Below, in pieces: positions 7,191 to 14,589 of a stretch of 22,082 bases of DNA. Below the pieces are notes generated by a model, which saw nothing but the letters and a program-made list of their open reading frames with translations, searched no databases and was not told where the DNA came from. A program made the position numbers and the translations under genes. The DNA comes from an uncultured Actinomycetes bacterium (GTDB lineage Bacteria; Actinomycetota; Thermoleophilia; Gaiellales; Gaiellaceae), in contig CAIYXH010000007.1 in NCBI GenBank assembly GCA_903930195.1, forward strand, positions 1-22,082, written 5' to 3'. The stretch's first letter is position 1. Every line of letters starts with the position of its first letter.

Positions 7191-8132
7191 TCAAGCCACC
7201 ACACCGAGCTTGCGGTAGCGCGCACGGCGCTCGCGCTTGAGCTCCGCCGCCGAGAACCCGCTGAGCTGCTCCACGTTGTCGGCGATCGCCGCGGCGAGCA
7301 GCTCGGCCGCGCGATCGAAGTCCTTCTGGGCGCCGCCGTTCGGCTCCGGGACGATCTCGTCGATCGCGCCGAGCTCGAGGCAGTGCGGCGCATCCAGACG
7401 GAAAGCTGCCGCGGCCTTCTTCGCCTCGCCGATGTCGCGCCAGAGGATCTCGGCGCAGCCCTCGGGCGAGATGACGGCGTAGATCGCGTTCTCCTGCATC
7501 AGCACGCGGTCGGCAGCGCCGATGGCGATCGCGCCGCCGGACATGCCCTCACCGATGATGCAGGCGATCGTCGGAACGCCGAGGCGGAGCATCGCTGCCT
7601 GCGCCCGCGCGATCGCGCCGCCCTGGCCGTGCTGCTCGGCGGCGACGCCCGGCCACGCGCCCGGGGTGTCGATCAGCGTCACGACCGGGAAGCCGAAGCG
7701 CTCGGCGAGATCCCAGATCCGCATCGCCTTCACATGACCCTCCGGGTGCCCCATGCCCCACTGCCGGCGGTCGAGGTTGTCCTTGAGCTCGCGGCCCTTC
7801 TGGTGACCGACGACGGCGACGGTACGCCCTGCGATCTTGCCGATGCCCGCGACGAAGGCGCCATCGTCGGCGCGGCCGCGGTCGCCGTGGAGCTCGACCC
7901 AGTCGTCGGCGATCCGCTCGACGTAGTCCAGCGTGTACGGCCGTTGCGGATGACGCGCGAGCTCGACGCGGTTCCAGATCTCGTCGACCGAGGCCGTCCC
8001 GTCGGTCTTCAGCCGCTCGAGCTGCTTCCGCAGCCGCTCGGCCTCGCCGCGGACGCCGGTGCCGCCGAGGAGCGGCAGGCTCGTCAGGCGCCCGAGCCGG
8101 GCGCGGAGCCAGCTCTCGGCGTTATCGGGCAA
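7191..8132 (-). CDS. accA: Acetyl-CoA carboxylase carboxyltransferase subunit alpha
   Basis: AccA and AccD form the carboxyltransferase that moves CO2 from biotinylated AccB to acetyl-CoA, giving malonyl-CoA for fatty acid synthesis. The 313 residues match E. coli-type AccA (about 319). Family motifs are GHQKGR (109-114), DTPGAWPG (155-162) and GEGMSGGA (194-201), followed by ISPEGCAEILW. The start is TTG at 8132, the only start codon that keeps the N-terminus; it lies inside the accD 3' end and the two genes overlap by 11 bp (TTGCCCGATAA). No Shine-Dalgarno is visible before it, so translation presumably depends on accD. A split AccA/AccD pair differs from the fused acyl-CoA carboxylase beta subunits of mycobacteria and streptomycetes. 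It is the last gene of the operon. Confidence 0.95.
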   Translation of the reverse strand: MPDNAESWLRARLGRLTSLPLLGGTGVRGEAERLRKQLERLKTDGTASVDEIWNRVELARHPQRPYTLDYVERIADDWVELHGDRGRADDGAFVAGIGKIAGRTVAVVGHQKGRELKDNLDRRQWGMGHPEGHVKAMRIWDLAERFGFPVVTLIDTPGAWPGVAAEQHGQGGAIARAQAAMLRLGVPTIACIIGEGMSGGAIAIGAADRVLMQENAIYAVISPEGCAEILWRDIGEAKKAAAAFRLDAPHCLELGAIDEIVPEPNGGAQKDFDRAAELLAAAIADNVEQLSGFSAAELKRERRARYRKLGVVA

Positions 8133-8970
8133 AGAGCCGGAGGAGCCGGGCCAGATACGGCCGCTGCTCGGATCGCGGGAGGATGGTGTCGATCTGGCCG
8201 AAACGCAGGTTCTGCTCGGAGCGGCCGAAGTCGTCGGGCAGCTTCTCCTTGGTGATCGACTGCACGACGCGCGGCCCGGCGAACGAGAGGAGCGCTCCCG
8301 GCTCGGCGATCAGCACGTCGCCGAGCGTTGCGAAGCTCGCGGTGACGCCGCCGGTCGTCGGGTGGGCGAGCACGCTGATCATCGGCAGCTGCGCCTCGCG
8401 CAGCTCCTCGAGCGCGCAGATCGTCTTCGGGAGCTGCATCAGCGAGAGGATCCCCTCCTGCATCCGCGCCCCGCCGGACGAGGAGACGGTGATCAGCGGG
8501 CGGCTGCCGGCGATCGCGGACTCGACTGCAAGCGTGTACTTCTCGCCGACGGCGCTCCCCATCGAGCCGCCCATGAAGGAGAAGTCCATCACCGCGAGCT
8601 CGACCGGCAGCCCGTCGAGGGCGCCGTGGCCCGTGATGATCGCCTCGCCGAGGCCCGTGTTCAGCTCTGCTTCGGCCAGGCGCTCGGTGTACGGCCGCAC
8701 GTCGAAGAACCCGAGCGGGTCGGCAGAGCGAATCTCGGCTGCTTCCTCGACGAACGTGCCGTCGTCGGCCAGCCAGTCGATGCGCGTGTACGCCGGCATC
8801 AGGAAGTGGTGCCCGCACTGCCCGCAGACGTAGAGCGACGCGGTCAGCTCGTCCTCGCGGTAGTGGGAGCCGCAGCTCGGGCAGGTGTTCGGGTGCTGCT
8901 TGGGTCGCGGTGCCGGCCTGTCCTGCTCGACGGTCACTTCTATGCGTGCCTCGGCCATGCCATCGGTCAT
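8122..8970 (-). CDS. accD: Acetyl-CoA carboxylase carboxyltransferase subunit beta
   Basis: This is the beta subunit of the carboxyltransferase, partner of AccA. Its 282 residues begin with a variable tail and then the zinc ribbon CPSC...CGQC (Cys30, Cys33, Cys49, Cys52), which marks E. coli-type AccD. The crotonase-fold core follows with MDFSFMGGSMGSAVGEKY (128-145), SSSGGARMQEG (163-173) and AHPTTGGVTASFA (202-214). I took the ATG at 8970. A second in-frame ATG at 8958 (MAEAR) is equally possible, because the upstream TAGGA is too close to the first ATG. It lies 15 bp after the HAD gene and overlaps accA, giving the two subunits an equal-dose arrangement. Confidence 0.95.
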   Translation of the reverse strand: MTDGMAEARIEVTVEQDRPAPRPKQHPNTCPSCGSHYREDELTASLYVCGQCGHHFLMPAYTRIDWLADDGTFVEEAAEIRSADPLGFFDVRPYTERLAEAELNTGLGEAIITGHGALDGLPVELAVMDFSFMGGSMGSAVGEKYTLAVESAIAGSRPLITVSSSGGARMQEGILSLMQLPKTICALEELREAQLPMISVLAHPTTGGVTASFATLGDVLIAEPGALLSFAGPRVVQSITKEKLPDDFGRSEQNLRFGQIDTILPRSEQRPYLARLLRLFAR

Positions 8971-8985
8971 CCTAACCGGGCGCGA

Positions 8986-9627
8986 TCACGCCGGGATGAG
9001 CTCGTCCAGCGTGTCCGGCAGGTCGGTGAGGTCGGGAAGCTCCCGCGTCGGCGACGGCCCGGCCGGCTCGTCGAGCCGGTTGATCCAAACGTTCGGAAGC
9101 CGGAGCCGATGCGCAGGCGCGATGTCGTGGAAGAGGCTTGCCGCAACGTGGACGTGCCGGGTGCGTGGCACGAGGTGCCGGCCCTGGAACTCCTGCCAGT
9201 GCAGGAGGTTCGGCTTGTAGGAACCGATCTCGCCCGCGACGATCGTGTCGTCGAACGCGACCCCGAGCTTCGCCTTCGACGCCTCGATGTAGTCGCGGTC
9301 GGTGTTCGAGAGGATCGCGAGCTTCCAGCCACGCTCCACGAGCTCGGCAAGCGCCGCGGGCACCTCGGGAAAGGGCTCCCACCCGGGGAGCGCCTCGGCC
9401 AGGCCGCTCTCCTCGCCCGCAGGCGCTCCGAGGCGGCGCATGGCCTCGGTCATCACCGCCCGGTAGGAGCGCGAGCCATCACGCTCGAGCTCCGGCTCGA
9501 GGGCGTGGTAGCGGTCGAGCAGCTCGTCGGCCTCGTCCTCGGGAAAGAGGCGCACGAGCTCGGCGCGGATGCCGCCGTTCCAGTCGATCAGGGTTCCGTA
9601 ACAGTCGAAGGTCGCCCAGCGATCCAT
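8986..9627 (-). CDS. HAD-superfamily hydrolase, haloacid dehalogenase type II-like
   Basis: A 213-residue cytosolic HAD-fold hydrolase. Motif I is FDCYGTLID with the nucleophile Asp8 and Tyr at position 10, where phosphatases of this fold have a second Asp; DxYGT is typical of L-2-haloacid dehalogenases and their relatives. Motif II is ILSNTD (Ser107), motif III is Lys138 in SYKPN, and motif IV is ASLFHD with Asp168. The substrate is unknown; dehalogenase, phosphatase or housekeeping activity cannot be told apart here. Its Shine-Dalgarno AAAGGAGGG, 4 nt before the ATG, is the best in the operon. It sits between fabF (25-bp gap) and accD (15-bp gap), so it is co-expressed with fatty acid synthesis. 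Whether it acts in that pathway is open. Confidence 0.85.
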   Translation of the reverse strand: MDRWATFDCYGTLIDWNGGIRAELVRLFPEDEADELLDRYHALEPELERDGSRSYRAVMTEAMRRLGAPAGEESGLAEALPGWEPFPEVPAALAELVERGWKLAILSNTDRDYIEASKAKLGVAFDDTIVAGEIGSYKPNLLHWQEFQGRHLVPRTRHVHVAASLFHDIAPAHRLRLPNVWINRLDEPAGPSPTRELPDLTDLPDTLDELIPA

Positions 9628-9652
9628 CAGCCCTCCTTTGGGTCTGGAAGAG

Positions 9653-10921
9653 TTACGAGCCGTTCCAGCGGCGCATGACGATGGTGGCGTTGTGGCCACC
9701 GAATCCGAACGAGTTCGAGAGCGCCACCTCGAGCTCGGGTGCCTCCCGCGCCACGTTCGGGACATAGTCGAGATCGCACGCCGGATCCGGGTTCTCGAGG
9801 TTGATCGTCGGCGGCAGGATGCGGTCGCGGAGCGCAAGCGTCGTGAAGATCGCCTCGATGGCGCCGGCGGCGCCGAAGCAGTGACCCGTCGCGCCCTTGG
9901 TCGACGAGACCGGGGTGCGGTACGCGTGCTCCTCGCCGAGCGCGAGCTTGATCACGCGCGTCTCGGAGGAGTCGCCGATCGGCGTCGAGGTCGCGTGCGC
10001 GTTGACGTAGCCGATGTCGGTCGGTGCAACGCGCGCGTCGGCGATCGCCATCTTCATCGACCGCGCGGGGCTCGCGCCGGTCGGGTCGGGCTCGGTCATG
10101 TGCGACGCGTCGGCCGACATGCCGTAGCCGAGCAGCTCCGCGTAGATCTTCGCGCCGCGCGCCTGTGCTTTCGAGAGCTCTTCCAGCACGAGCACGCCGG
10201 CGGCCTCGCCCATCACGAGACCGTCGCGGTCGCGGTCGAACGGGCGCGAGGCGCGCTTCGGGTCGTCGTTGCGGCGCGAGAGGGCCCGCATCGCGTCGAA
10301 GCCGGCGATGCCGACTTGGGTGATCGGCGCCTCGGTACCGCCGGCGAGCATCGCATCGACACGACCCATGCGGATCTCGTCCATCGCGTCGCCGATCGCC
10401 ATGTTCGAGGCGGCGCAGGCGGTGCACTCGCTCATCAGCGGCCCCTTGGTGCCGAGCTCGATCGAGACCCAGCCGGCGCCCATGTTCGGGATGATGCTGG
10501 GGATCGAGAACGGGTTGACCCGGTCGGGCCCGCGGTCGCGGAGCGCCGTGTGGCAGTCCTGGAAGGAGTTGAGGCCGCCGATGCCGGTCGCGATCGACGC
10601 GCCGACCCGCTCGGGGTCTGCGGCGATGTCGATGCCGGAGTCCTCTGCGGCCTGCCGGGCGGCGGCGACGGCGATCTGCGCGAAGCGATCCATCCGCCGG
10701 GCCGTCTTGCGATCCATGTAGTTCTCCGGCGCGAACTCCTTGAGCTCGTTCGCGAAGACGACCGGGTAGCCCTCGGAGTCGAACTGCGTGATCGGGCCTG
10801 CGCCCGCCTCGCCCGCGAGGAGGTTGCGCCAGGTCGTATCGACGTCGTTGCCGAGCGAGGAGACCATCCCCACACCCGTGATGACGACGCGCCTGCGTCC
10901 GTTGTTGTCGGTCTCGCTCAT
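9653..10921 (-). CDS. fabF: Beta-ketoacyl-ACP synthase II FabF
   Basis: FabF condenses acyl chains with malonyl-ACP in the elongation cycle. The 422 residues show the thiolase-fold Cys-His-His triad: Cys169 in ECTACAAS, His309 in NAHATSTPIGD, and Lys342/His346 in STKGATGHCFGAAG. The last motif is usually KSMTGHLLGAAG, so it is slightly divergent here. The C-terminal SNSFGFGGHNAT (402-413) is canonical. The ATG at 10921 lies only 3 nt after the fabG stop. In many fab clusters acpP lies between fabG and fabF; here there is no room for it. It is placed in the KAS I/II group rather than KAS III because fabH is separately present and the His-His motifs are of the FabF type. Confidence 0.96.
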   Translation of the reverse strand: MSETDNNGRRRVVITGVGMVSSLGNDVDTTWRNLLAGEAGAGPITQFDSEGYPVVFANELKEFAPENYMDRKTARRMDRFAQIAVAAARQAAEDSGIDIAADPERVGASIATGIGGLNSFQDCHTALRDRGPDRVNPFSIPSIIPNMGAGWVSIELGTKGPLMSECTACAASNMAIGDAMDEIRMGRVDAMLAGGTEAPITQVGIAGFDAMRALSRRNDDPKRASRPFDRDRDGLVMGEAAGVLVLEELSKAQARGAKIYAELLGYGMSADASHMTEPDPTGASPARSMKMAIADARVAPTDIGYVNAHATSTPIGDSSETRVIKLALGEEHAYRTPVSSTKGATGHCFGAAGAIEAIFTTLALRDRILPPTINLENPDPACDLDYVPNVAREAPELEVALSNSFGFGGHNATIVMRRWNGS

Positions 10922-10924
10922 CAG

Positions 10925-11662
10925 CTACATCCCCAGCCCGCCGTCGACGAGCAGAACCTCGCCCGTGATGAACGAGGCCTCGTCGGCGCAGAGGAACCGT
11001 ACCGCTCCGGCGATGTCCGACGGCTCCCCGAGGCGCGCAAGCGGCGTGTTGCCGAGGATCGCGGCGTTCGCTTCATCCGGCAGCACCTCGGTCAGGCGCG
11101 TCTTGACGTAGCCCGGCGCAACCACGTTGGCGCGGATGCCGCGCGATCCGAGCTCGCGGGCGAGCGACTTGGTGAAGCCGATGATCCCGGCCTTCGACGC
11201 CGCGTAGTTCGTCTGCCCCCAGTTGCCGTGGAGGCCGACCACCGAGCTGACGTTGACGATCGCGCCCGAGCGGCGCTTCATCATCGGGCGGGTGACGGCG
11301 CGGCAGGTGTAGAAGACCGAGCTCAGGTTGGTCTCGATCACCTCGCGCCAGTCCTCGTCGGGCATCCGCGCGAGCAGACCGTCGCGGGTGAGCCCGGCGT
11401 TGTTGACGAGCAGGTCGAGCTCGCCGGCCTCCTCGATCAGCTGGGCGGCGCCCTCGGGTGAGGCGACGTCGGCCTGGATCGCCCGGCCCCCGACCTCGGC
11501 GGCGAGGGCCTCGGCCTCCTCGGCGCCGGAGCGGTAGCCGATCGCTACCGTCGCGCCGGCGCGCGCCAGCTCACGGACGATCGCCGCGCCGATTCCGCGC
11601 GACCCTCCCGTGACGAGCGCAGCCTTGCCGGCGAGCGAGCAGAACGCCGCGTCGTCAGCCAA
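10925..11662 (-). CDS. fabG: 3-oxoacyl-ACP reductase FabG
   Basis: FabG is the NADPH-dependent reductase of the beta-keto group in each FAS II cycle. The 245 residues show the short-chain dehydrogenase pattern: cofactor motif TGGSRGIG (18-25), NNAG (87-90), and the catalytic Asn112, Ser140, Tyr153 and Lys157 (NYAASKAG). The only start that gives the full Rossmann strand is TTG at 11662, which overlaps the end of fabD by 8 bp (TTGGCTGA). An AGGA lies just 2 nt before it, too close for good initiation, so coupling with fabD is likely. The position inside the fab cluster separates it from the many other SDR enzymes. Confidence 0.95.
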   Translation of the reverse strand: MADDAAFCSLAGKAALVTGGSRGIGAAIVRELARAGATVAIGYRSGAEEAEALAAEVGGRAIQADVASPEGAAQLIEEAGELDLLVNNAGLTRDGLLARMPDEDWREVIETNLSSVFYTCRAVTRPMMKRRSGAIVNVSSVVGLHGNWGQTNYAASKAGIIGFTKSLARELGSRGIRANVVAPGYVKTRLTEVLPDEANAAILGNTPLARLGEPSDIAGAVRFLCADEASFITGEVLLVDGGLGM

Positions 11663-12575
11663 GTTCCTGCACGACAGCTTCGAGCGACTTCAGGTCGTTC
11701 ACCGCAAAGGTCTTCACGGAACTGTCGATCCTCTTCAGTAAACCCGACAGCACGTTGCCTGGACCGACCTCGACGAACGTCGTCACGCCGTGCCCGACGA
11801 GCTCCGACGCGGCCTGCGTGAAGCGCACGGGCGCCGTCAGCTGCTCGAGCAGGAGCGAGCGGAAGCGGCCGACCTCTTCGAGCTTCGCGGTGACGGTCGA
11901 CATGAAGTGCTCGGTCGGGATCTTGAAGTCGATCCGCTCGACCGCCGGACGCAGGCGCTCGGCGGCGTGCGCAACGAGCGGCGAGTGGAACGCGCCCGAG
12001 ACGCGCAGACGGATGGCGCGACGCGCGCCCTCGCGCTGTGCCTCGGAGCAGCACTCGTCGACGGAGTCCGTCTCGCCCGAGATCACGAGCTGGCCCGGGC
12101 AGTTGTAGTTCGCGGGCCACACGTTCGCGAACTTGCGGCAGAGCGTCTCGACGACATCGTCGGCGAGGCCGAGGATCGCGGCCATCGAGCCCGGGCTGTT
12201 CCGTGCGGCTTCGGCGGTCGCGAGGCCGCGCTCGCGGACGAGCCGCAGCGTCTCCGCGACGGTGAGCGAGCCGGCCGCGCCAAGCGCAGAGAACTCGCCG
12301 ACCGAGTGGCCGACGACGAAGTCGGGCTTGACCCCGCGCGACCGGAGCGCGGCGTTGATCGCGAGCGAGGTGGCGACGAGCGCGGGCTGCTGGAGCTCGG
12401 TCTGCATCAGCTCTTCCTCGGTGCCGGCGAAGCAGAGCGCGCGCAGGTCGAGGCCCGACGCCTTGCTGCCCTCGTCGTACACGGCCATGGCAGCCGAGTT
12501 CGCCTCGGCGATCTCACGGCCCATGCCCGACTCGAACGAGCCCTGGCCGGGGAACATGAACGCGATCTTGGTCAT
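11655..12575 (-). CDS. fabD: Malonyl-CoA:ACP transacylase FabD
   Basis: FabD moves malonyl from CoA to ACP, linking AccA/AccD to chain elongation. From the ATG at 12575 it has 306 residues, as in E. coli (309). Motifs are FMFPGQGS (6-13), LQQPALVATS, the nucleophile Ser91 in GHSVGE, Arg116 in LVRERG, His197 in SGAFHSPL and the late VEVGPGNVLSGL. An upstream in-frame ATG at 12626 lies inside fabH and adds 17 unrelated residues; the chosen start has GAGAGGA 8 nt upstream. It lies 13 bp after fabH and overlaps fabG. Confidence 0.96.
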   Translation of the reverse strand: MTKIAFMFPGQGSFESGMGREIAEANSAAMAVYDEGSKASGLDLRALCFAGTEEELMQTELQQPALVATSLAINAALRSRGVKPDFVVGHSVGEFSALGAAGSLTVAETLRLVRERGLATAEAARNSPGSMAAILGLADDVVETLCRKFANVWPANYNCPGQLVISGETDSVDECCSEAQREGARRAIRLRVSGAFHSPLVAHAAERLRPAVERIDFKIPTEHFMSTVTAKLEEVGRFRSLLLEQLTAPVRFTQAASELVGHGVTTFVEVGPGNVLSGLLKRIDSSVKTFAVNDLKSLEAVVQELG

Positions 12576-12588
12576 CGAAGGGGTCCTC

Positions 12589-13593
12589 TCATGCAACTGC
12601 TCCGGTTGTGGAGTGTGTCCATTCAATCAGCGCCGAGCCCCAGGTGAGGCCTGCACCCATGCCTGTCATCAGCACCAGACTGCCCGGTTGGAGGCGCGAG
12701 GAGTCGGCCGCGTCGGCCAGCGCCAGCGGGATCGAGCCCGACGAGGTGTTGCCGTAGCGGTTGACGTTCACGATCACCTTCTCCTCCGGGAAGCCGAGCT
12801 TCTTCGCAGCGTGGTCGATGATGCGGACGTTGGCCTGGTGGGGAACGTAGAGATCGATGTCGTCGACCGTCTTGCCGCACACGCCCAGAACCGCCTCTGC
12901 GGACGAGACCATCACGCGCGTCGCGAACTTGAAGACCTCGCGCCCGTTCATCGTCAGGAACTTCTCGCCGTTCGGGAAGAGCCGCGAGCCGCTGCCGGGA
13001 AGCATGAGCTCCATGCCGCCGGCGCCGTCGGCGCCGAGCTCGAAGCCGAGAAAGCCGCCGGCGTCCGTCGCCTCGAGGACGACCGCGCCGGCGCCGTCGC
13101 CGAAGAGCACGACCGTCGAGCGGTCGCTCCAGTCGAGGACACGCGTGAGGATGTCGCCACCAACGACGAGGACGCGGTCGGCCAGCCCCCCGGCCACCAT
13201 CGAGTACGCCTGCGTGACTGCGTACATGAACCCGGTGCAGCCGGCGGAGAGGTCATAGGCGGCAGCGTCGCGCGCACCGAGCTGGTCGGCGACGATCGCC
13301 GCGGTTGCCGGGAAGGTCATGTCGGGCGTGATCGTCGCGACGATGACGGCGTCGAGCGTGGACGCGTCCACCCCGGCCATCTCCAGCGCGCGGCGAGCAG
13401 CAGGGAGCGCCAGATCCGACATCGCCTCGTCGTCGGCCGCGACGCGGCGCTCGCGGATGCCGGTACGGGTCGAGATCCACTCGTCGGAGGTGTCGACGAT
13501 CTTCGCAAGGTCGTCGTTCGTCATCACCTGCTCGGGCACGTGGCACCCGAGGCCGGTGATCGTCACCCGGCGGCCCTTCGCGGGGGTCAGCAC
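12589..13593 (-). CDS. fabH: Beta-ketoacyl-ACP synthase III FabH
   Basis: FabH starts fatty acid chains by condensing an acyl-CoA primer with malonyl-ACP. The 334 residues show the KAS III triad Cys119 (SAGCTGF), His252 (PHQAN) and Asn282 (GNTSSGS), plus the DEWI..RTGIRERR segment (37-50). Primer choice (acetyl or branched) cannot be read from the sequence with confidence. The start is GTG at 13593, 10 bp after fabZ, without a clear Shine-Dalgarno; a GTG nine codons further in is the alternative. Confidence 0.95.
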   Translation of the reverse strand: MLTPAKGRRVTITGLGCHVPEQVMTNDDLAKIVDTSDEWISTRTGIRERRVAADDEAMSDLALPAARRALEMAGVDASTLDAVIVATITPDMTFPATAAIVADQLGARDAAAYDLSAGCTGFMYAVTQAYSMVAGGLADRVLVVGGDILTRVLDWSDRSTVVLFGDGAGAVVLEATDAGGFLGFELGADGAGGMELMLPGSGSRLFPNGEKFLTMNGREVFKFATRVMVSSAEAVLGVCGKTVDDIDLYVPHQANVRIIDHAAKKLGFPEEKVIVNVNRYGNTSSGSIPLALADAADSSRLQPGSLVLMTGMGAGLTWGSALIEWTHSTTGAVA

Positions 13594-13603
13594 AGCCGGC
13601 CGC

Positions 13604-14038
13604 TCAGTCCCCGACCGCGAAGGTCAGCAGCCCGCGAACCGCGAGCTCGCCGTTGACCGACGCCTTGACCTTGCCCTTGCCGACCGGGCCGCGCACCGCT
13701 TCGACGTCGCAGACGAGGTCGAGCACGTCCCCGGGTCGCACGATGCGCTTGAAGCGGACGTCGTCGATCCCGGCGAAGAGCACAAGGCGGCCCTCGTTCT
13801 CGGGCTGCGAGAGCACCGCGACGGCGCCGCACTGCGCAAGCGCCTCGACCATCTTCACGCCCGGCATGATCGGGTTGCCGGGGAAGTGGCCGGCGCAGTC
13901 CTCGTCGGTCACGGTCTTGCGCGCGACGACGCGCGCCCCCGGGACGAGCTCGAGGACCTCGTCGATCAGCAGGAACGGATCGCGATGCGGGAGGATGGCC
14001 TCGATCGCCTCGCGGCCGAAGGGCGGGGTAGCTGCCAC
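13604..14038 (-). CDS. fabZ: 3-hydroxyacyl-ACP dehydratase FabZ
   Basis: FabZ dehydrates beta-hydroxyacyl-ACP to trans-2-enoyl-ACP. The 144-residue hotdog-fold protein has ILPHRDPFLLID (15-26), and HFPGNPIMPGVKMVEALAQ (51-69) with catalytic His51 and Glu65. FabZ rather than FabA is indicated by the length and by the absence of an isomerase partner. The start is GTG at 14038. It is the first gene of the fab-acc operon, and its promoter must lie in the 23-bp gap to birA or inside birA. Confidence 0.94.
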   Translation of the reverse strand: MAATPPFGREAIEAILPHRDPFLLIDEVLELVPGARVVARKTVTDEDCAGHFPGNPIMPGVKMVEALAQCGAVAVLSQPENEGRLVLFAGIDDVRFKRIVRPGDVLDLVCDVEAVRGPVGKGKVKASVNGELAVRGLLTFAVGD

Positions 14039-14061
14039 AGCGGCCCATACTCTAGAGGGCG
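14039..14061. promoter_or_regulatory. 23-bp divergent promoter region between fabZ and birA
   Basis: The gap carries the palindrome CTCTAGAG (14050-14057). It yields overlapping TANNNT-type -10 candidates on both strands: TACTCT on plus (14048-14053), 8 nt before the birA ATG, and TAGAGT on minus (14054-14049), 10 nt before the fabZ GTG. Both transcripts would have leaders of only a few bases. No -35 boxes are evident. Two polymerases could not occupy the site together, so the two directions may compete. Confidence 0.35.
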
Positions 14062-14586
14062 ATGCTGCTCACGCCGGAGACTGTCGTGCCGCGACTGCGC
14101 GGCAGCTTCGGCCGAACGTACCTCTACGCGGTCGAGACGCCGACCACGATGACCCTCGCGCCGGCGGATGCGGCACATGGCACGGTCGCCGTCGCGGAGC
14201 ACCAAACCGCGGGCCGCGGGCGCCTCGGCCGGCGTGTCTGGGTCGACGAGCCCGGCACCGGGCTCGCGGTCTCGATCACCCTGCGGCCCTCGTTGCCGGT
14301 CGCGCGGTGGCCGGAGCTGACGCTCGTCACCGCCGCGGCGGTGGCCGCAACCGTCGGCGAGGGCGCGGCGATCAAGCACCCGAATGACGTGCTGCTCGAC
14401 GGCGGCAAAGTCTCCGGCATCCTCGCGGAGGCGCACGCCGATCGCGTCGTCCTGGGGATCGGGATCAACGTCGGGCTCGCCCCGTGGCCCGGCGCCGCGG
14501 CGGTCGACCGCGACCGGGTCGAGCTGCTCGTCGAGCTGCTCGAGCGCGTCGAGCAGGCCTACGACGCGTGGGCTGCCCCGAGCTGA
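14062..14586 (+). CDS. birA: Biotin-[acetyl-CoA-carboxylase] ligase BirA, short single-domain form
   Basis: BirA makes biotinyl-AMP and attaches biotin to AccB of acetyl-CoA carboxylase. The catalytic domain is recognisable by the adenylate-binding loop GRGRLGR (51-57), KHPNDV (105-110), Lys116 in GGKVSGILAE and GIGINV (132-137). The KHPND motif is KWPND in most relatives. At 174 residues it is much shorter than usual (about 230-320): there is no N-terminal DNA-binding HTH and apparently no C-terminal SH3-like domain. The next gene begins 3 bp after the stop on the other strand, so no lost tail follows. Without an HTH it should not act as a repressor. It is divergent from the fab-acc operon that encodes two subunits of its target enzyme. 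Confidence 0.85.
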   Translation: MLLTPETVVPRLRGSFGRTYLYAVETPTTMTLAPADAAHGTVAVAEHQTAGRGRLGRRVWVDEPGTGLAVSITLRPSLPVARWPELTLVTAAAVAATVGEGAAIKHPNDVLLDGGKVSGILAEAHADRVVLGIGINVGLAPWPGAAAVDRDRVELLVELLERVEQAYDAWAAPS

Positions 14587-14589
14587 GCC

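Noticed and set aside
6982..7194. Possible small minus-strand genes between accA and ligD
   Set aside because: The frames run through the REP-like and GC-rich hairpins. An AGAAGGAGG near 7070 is followed only by a TTG frame of about 28 codons inside the repeat; the peptide has no recognisable features.
14039..14061. BirA-repressed operator between birA and fabZ
   Set aside because: This BirA has no HTH domain and the 8-bp CTCTAGAG palindrome is too short for a bio operator, so it is only listed as a divergent promoter region.
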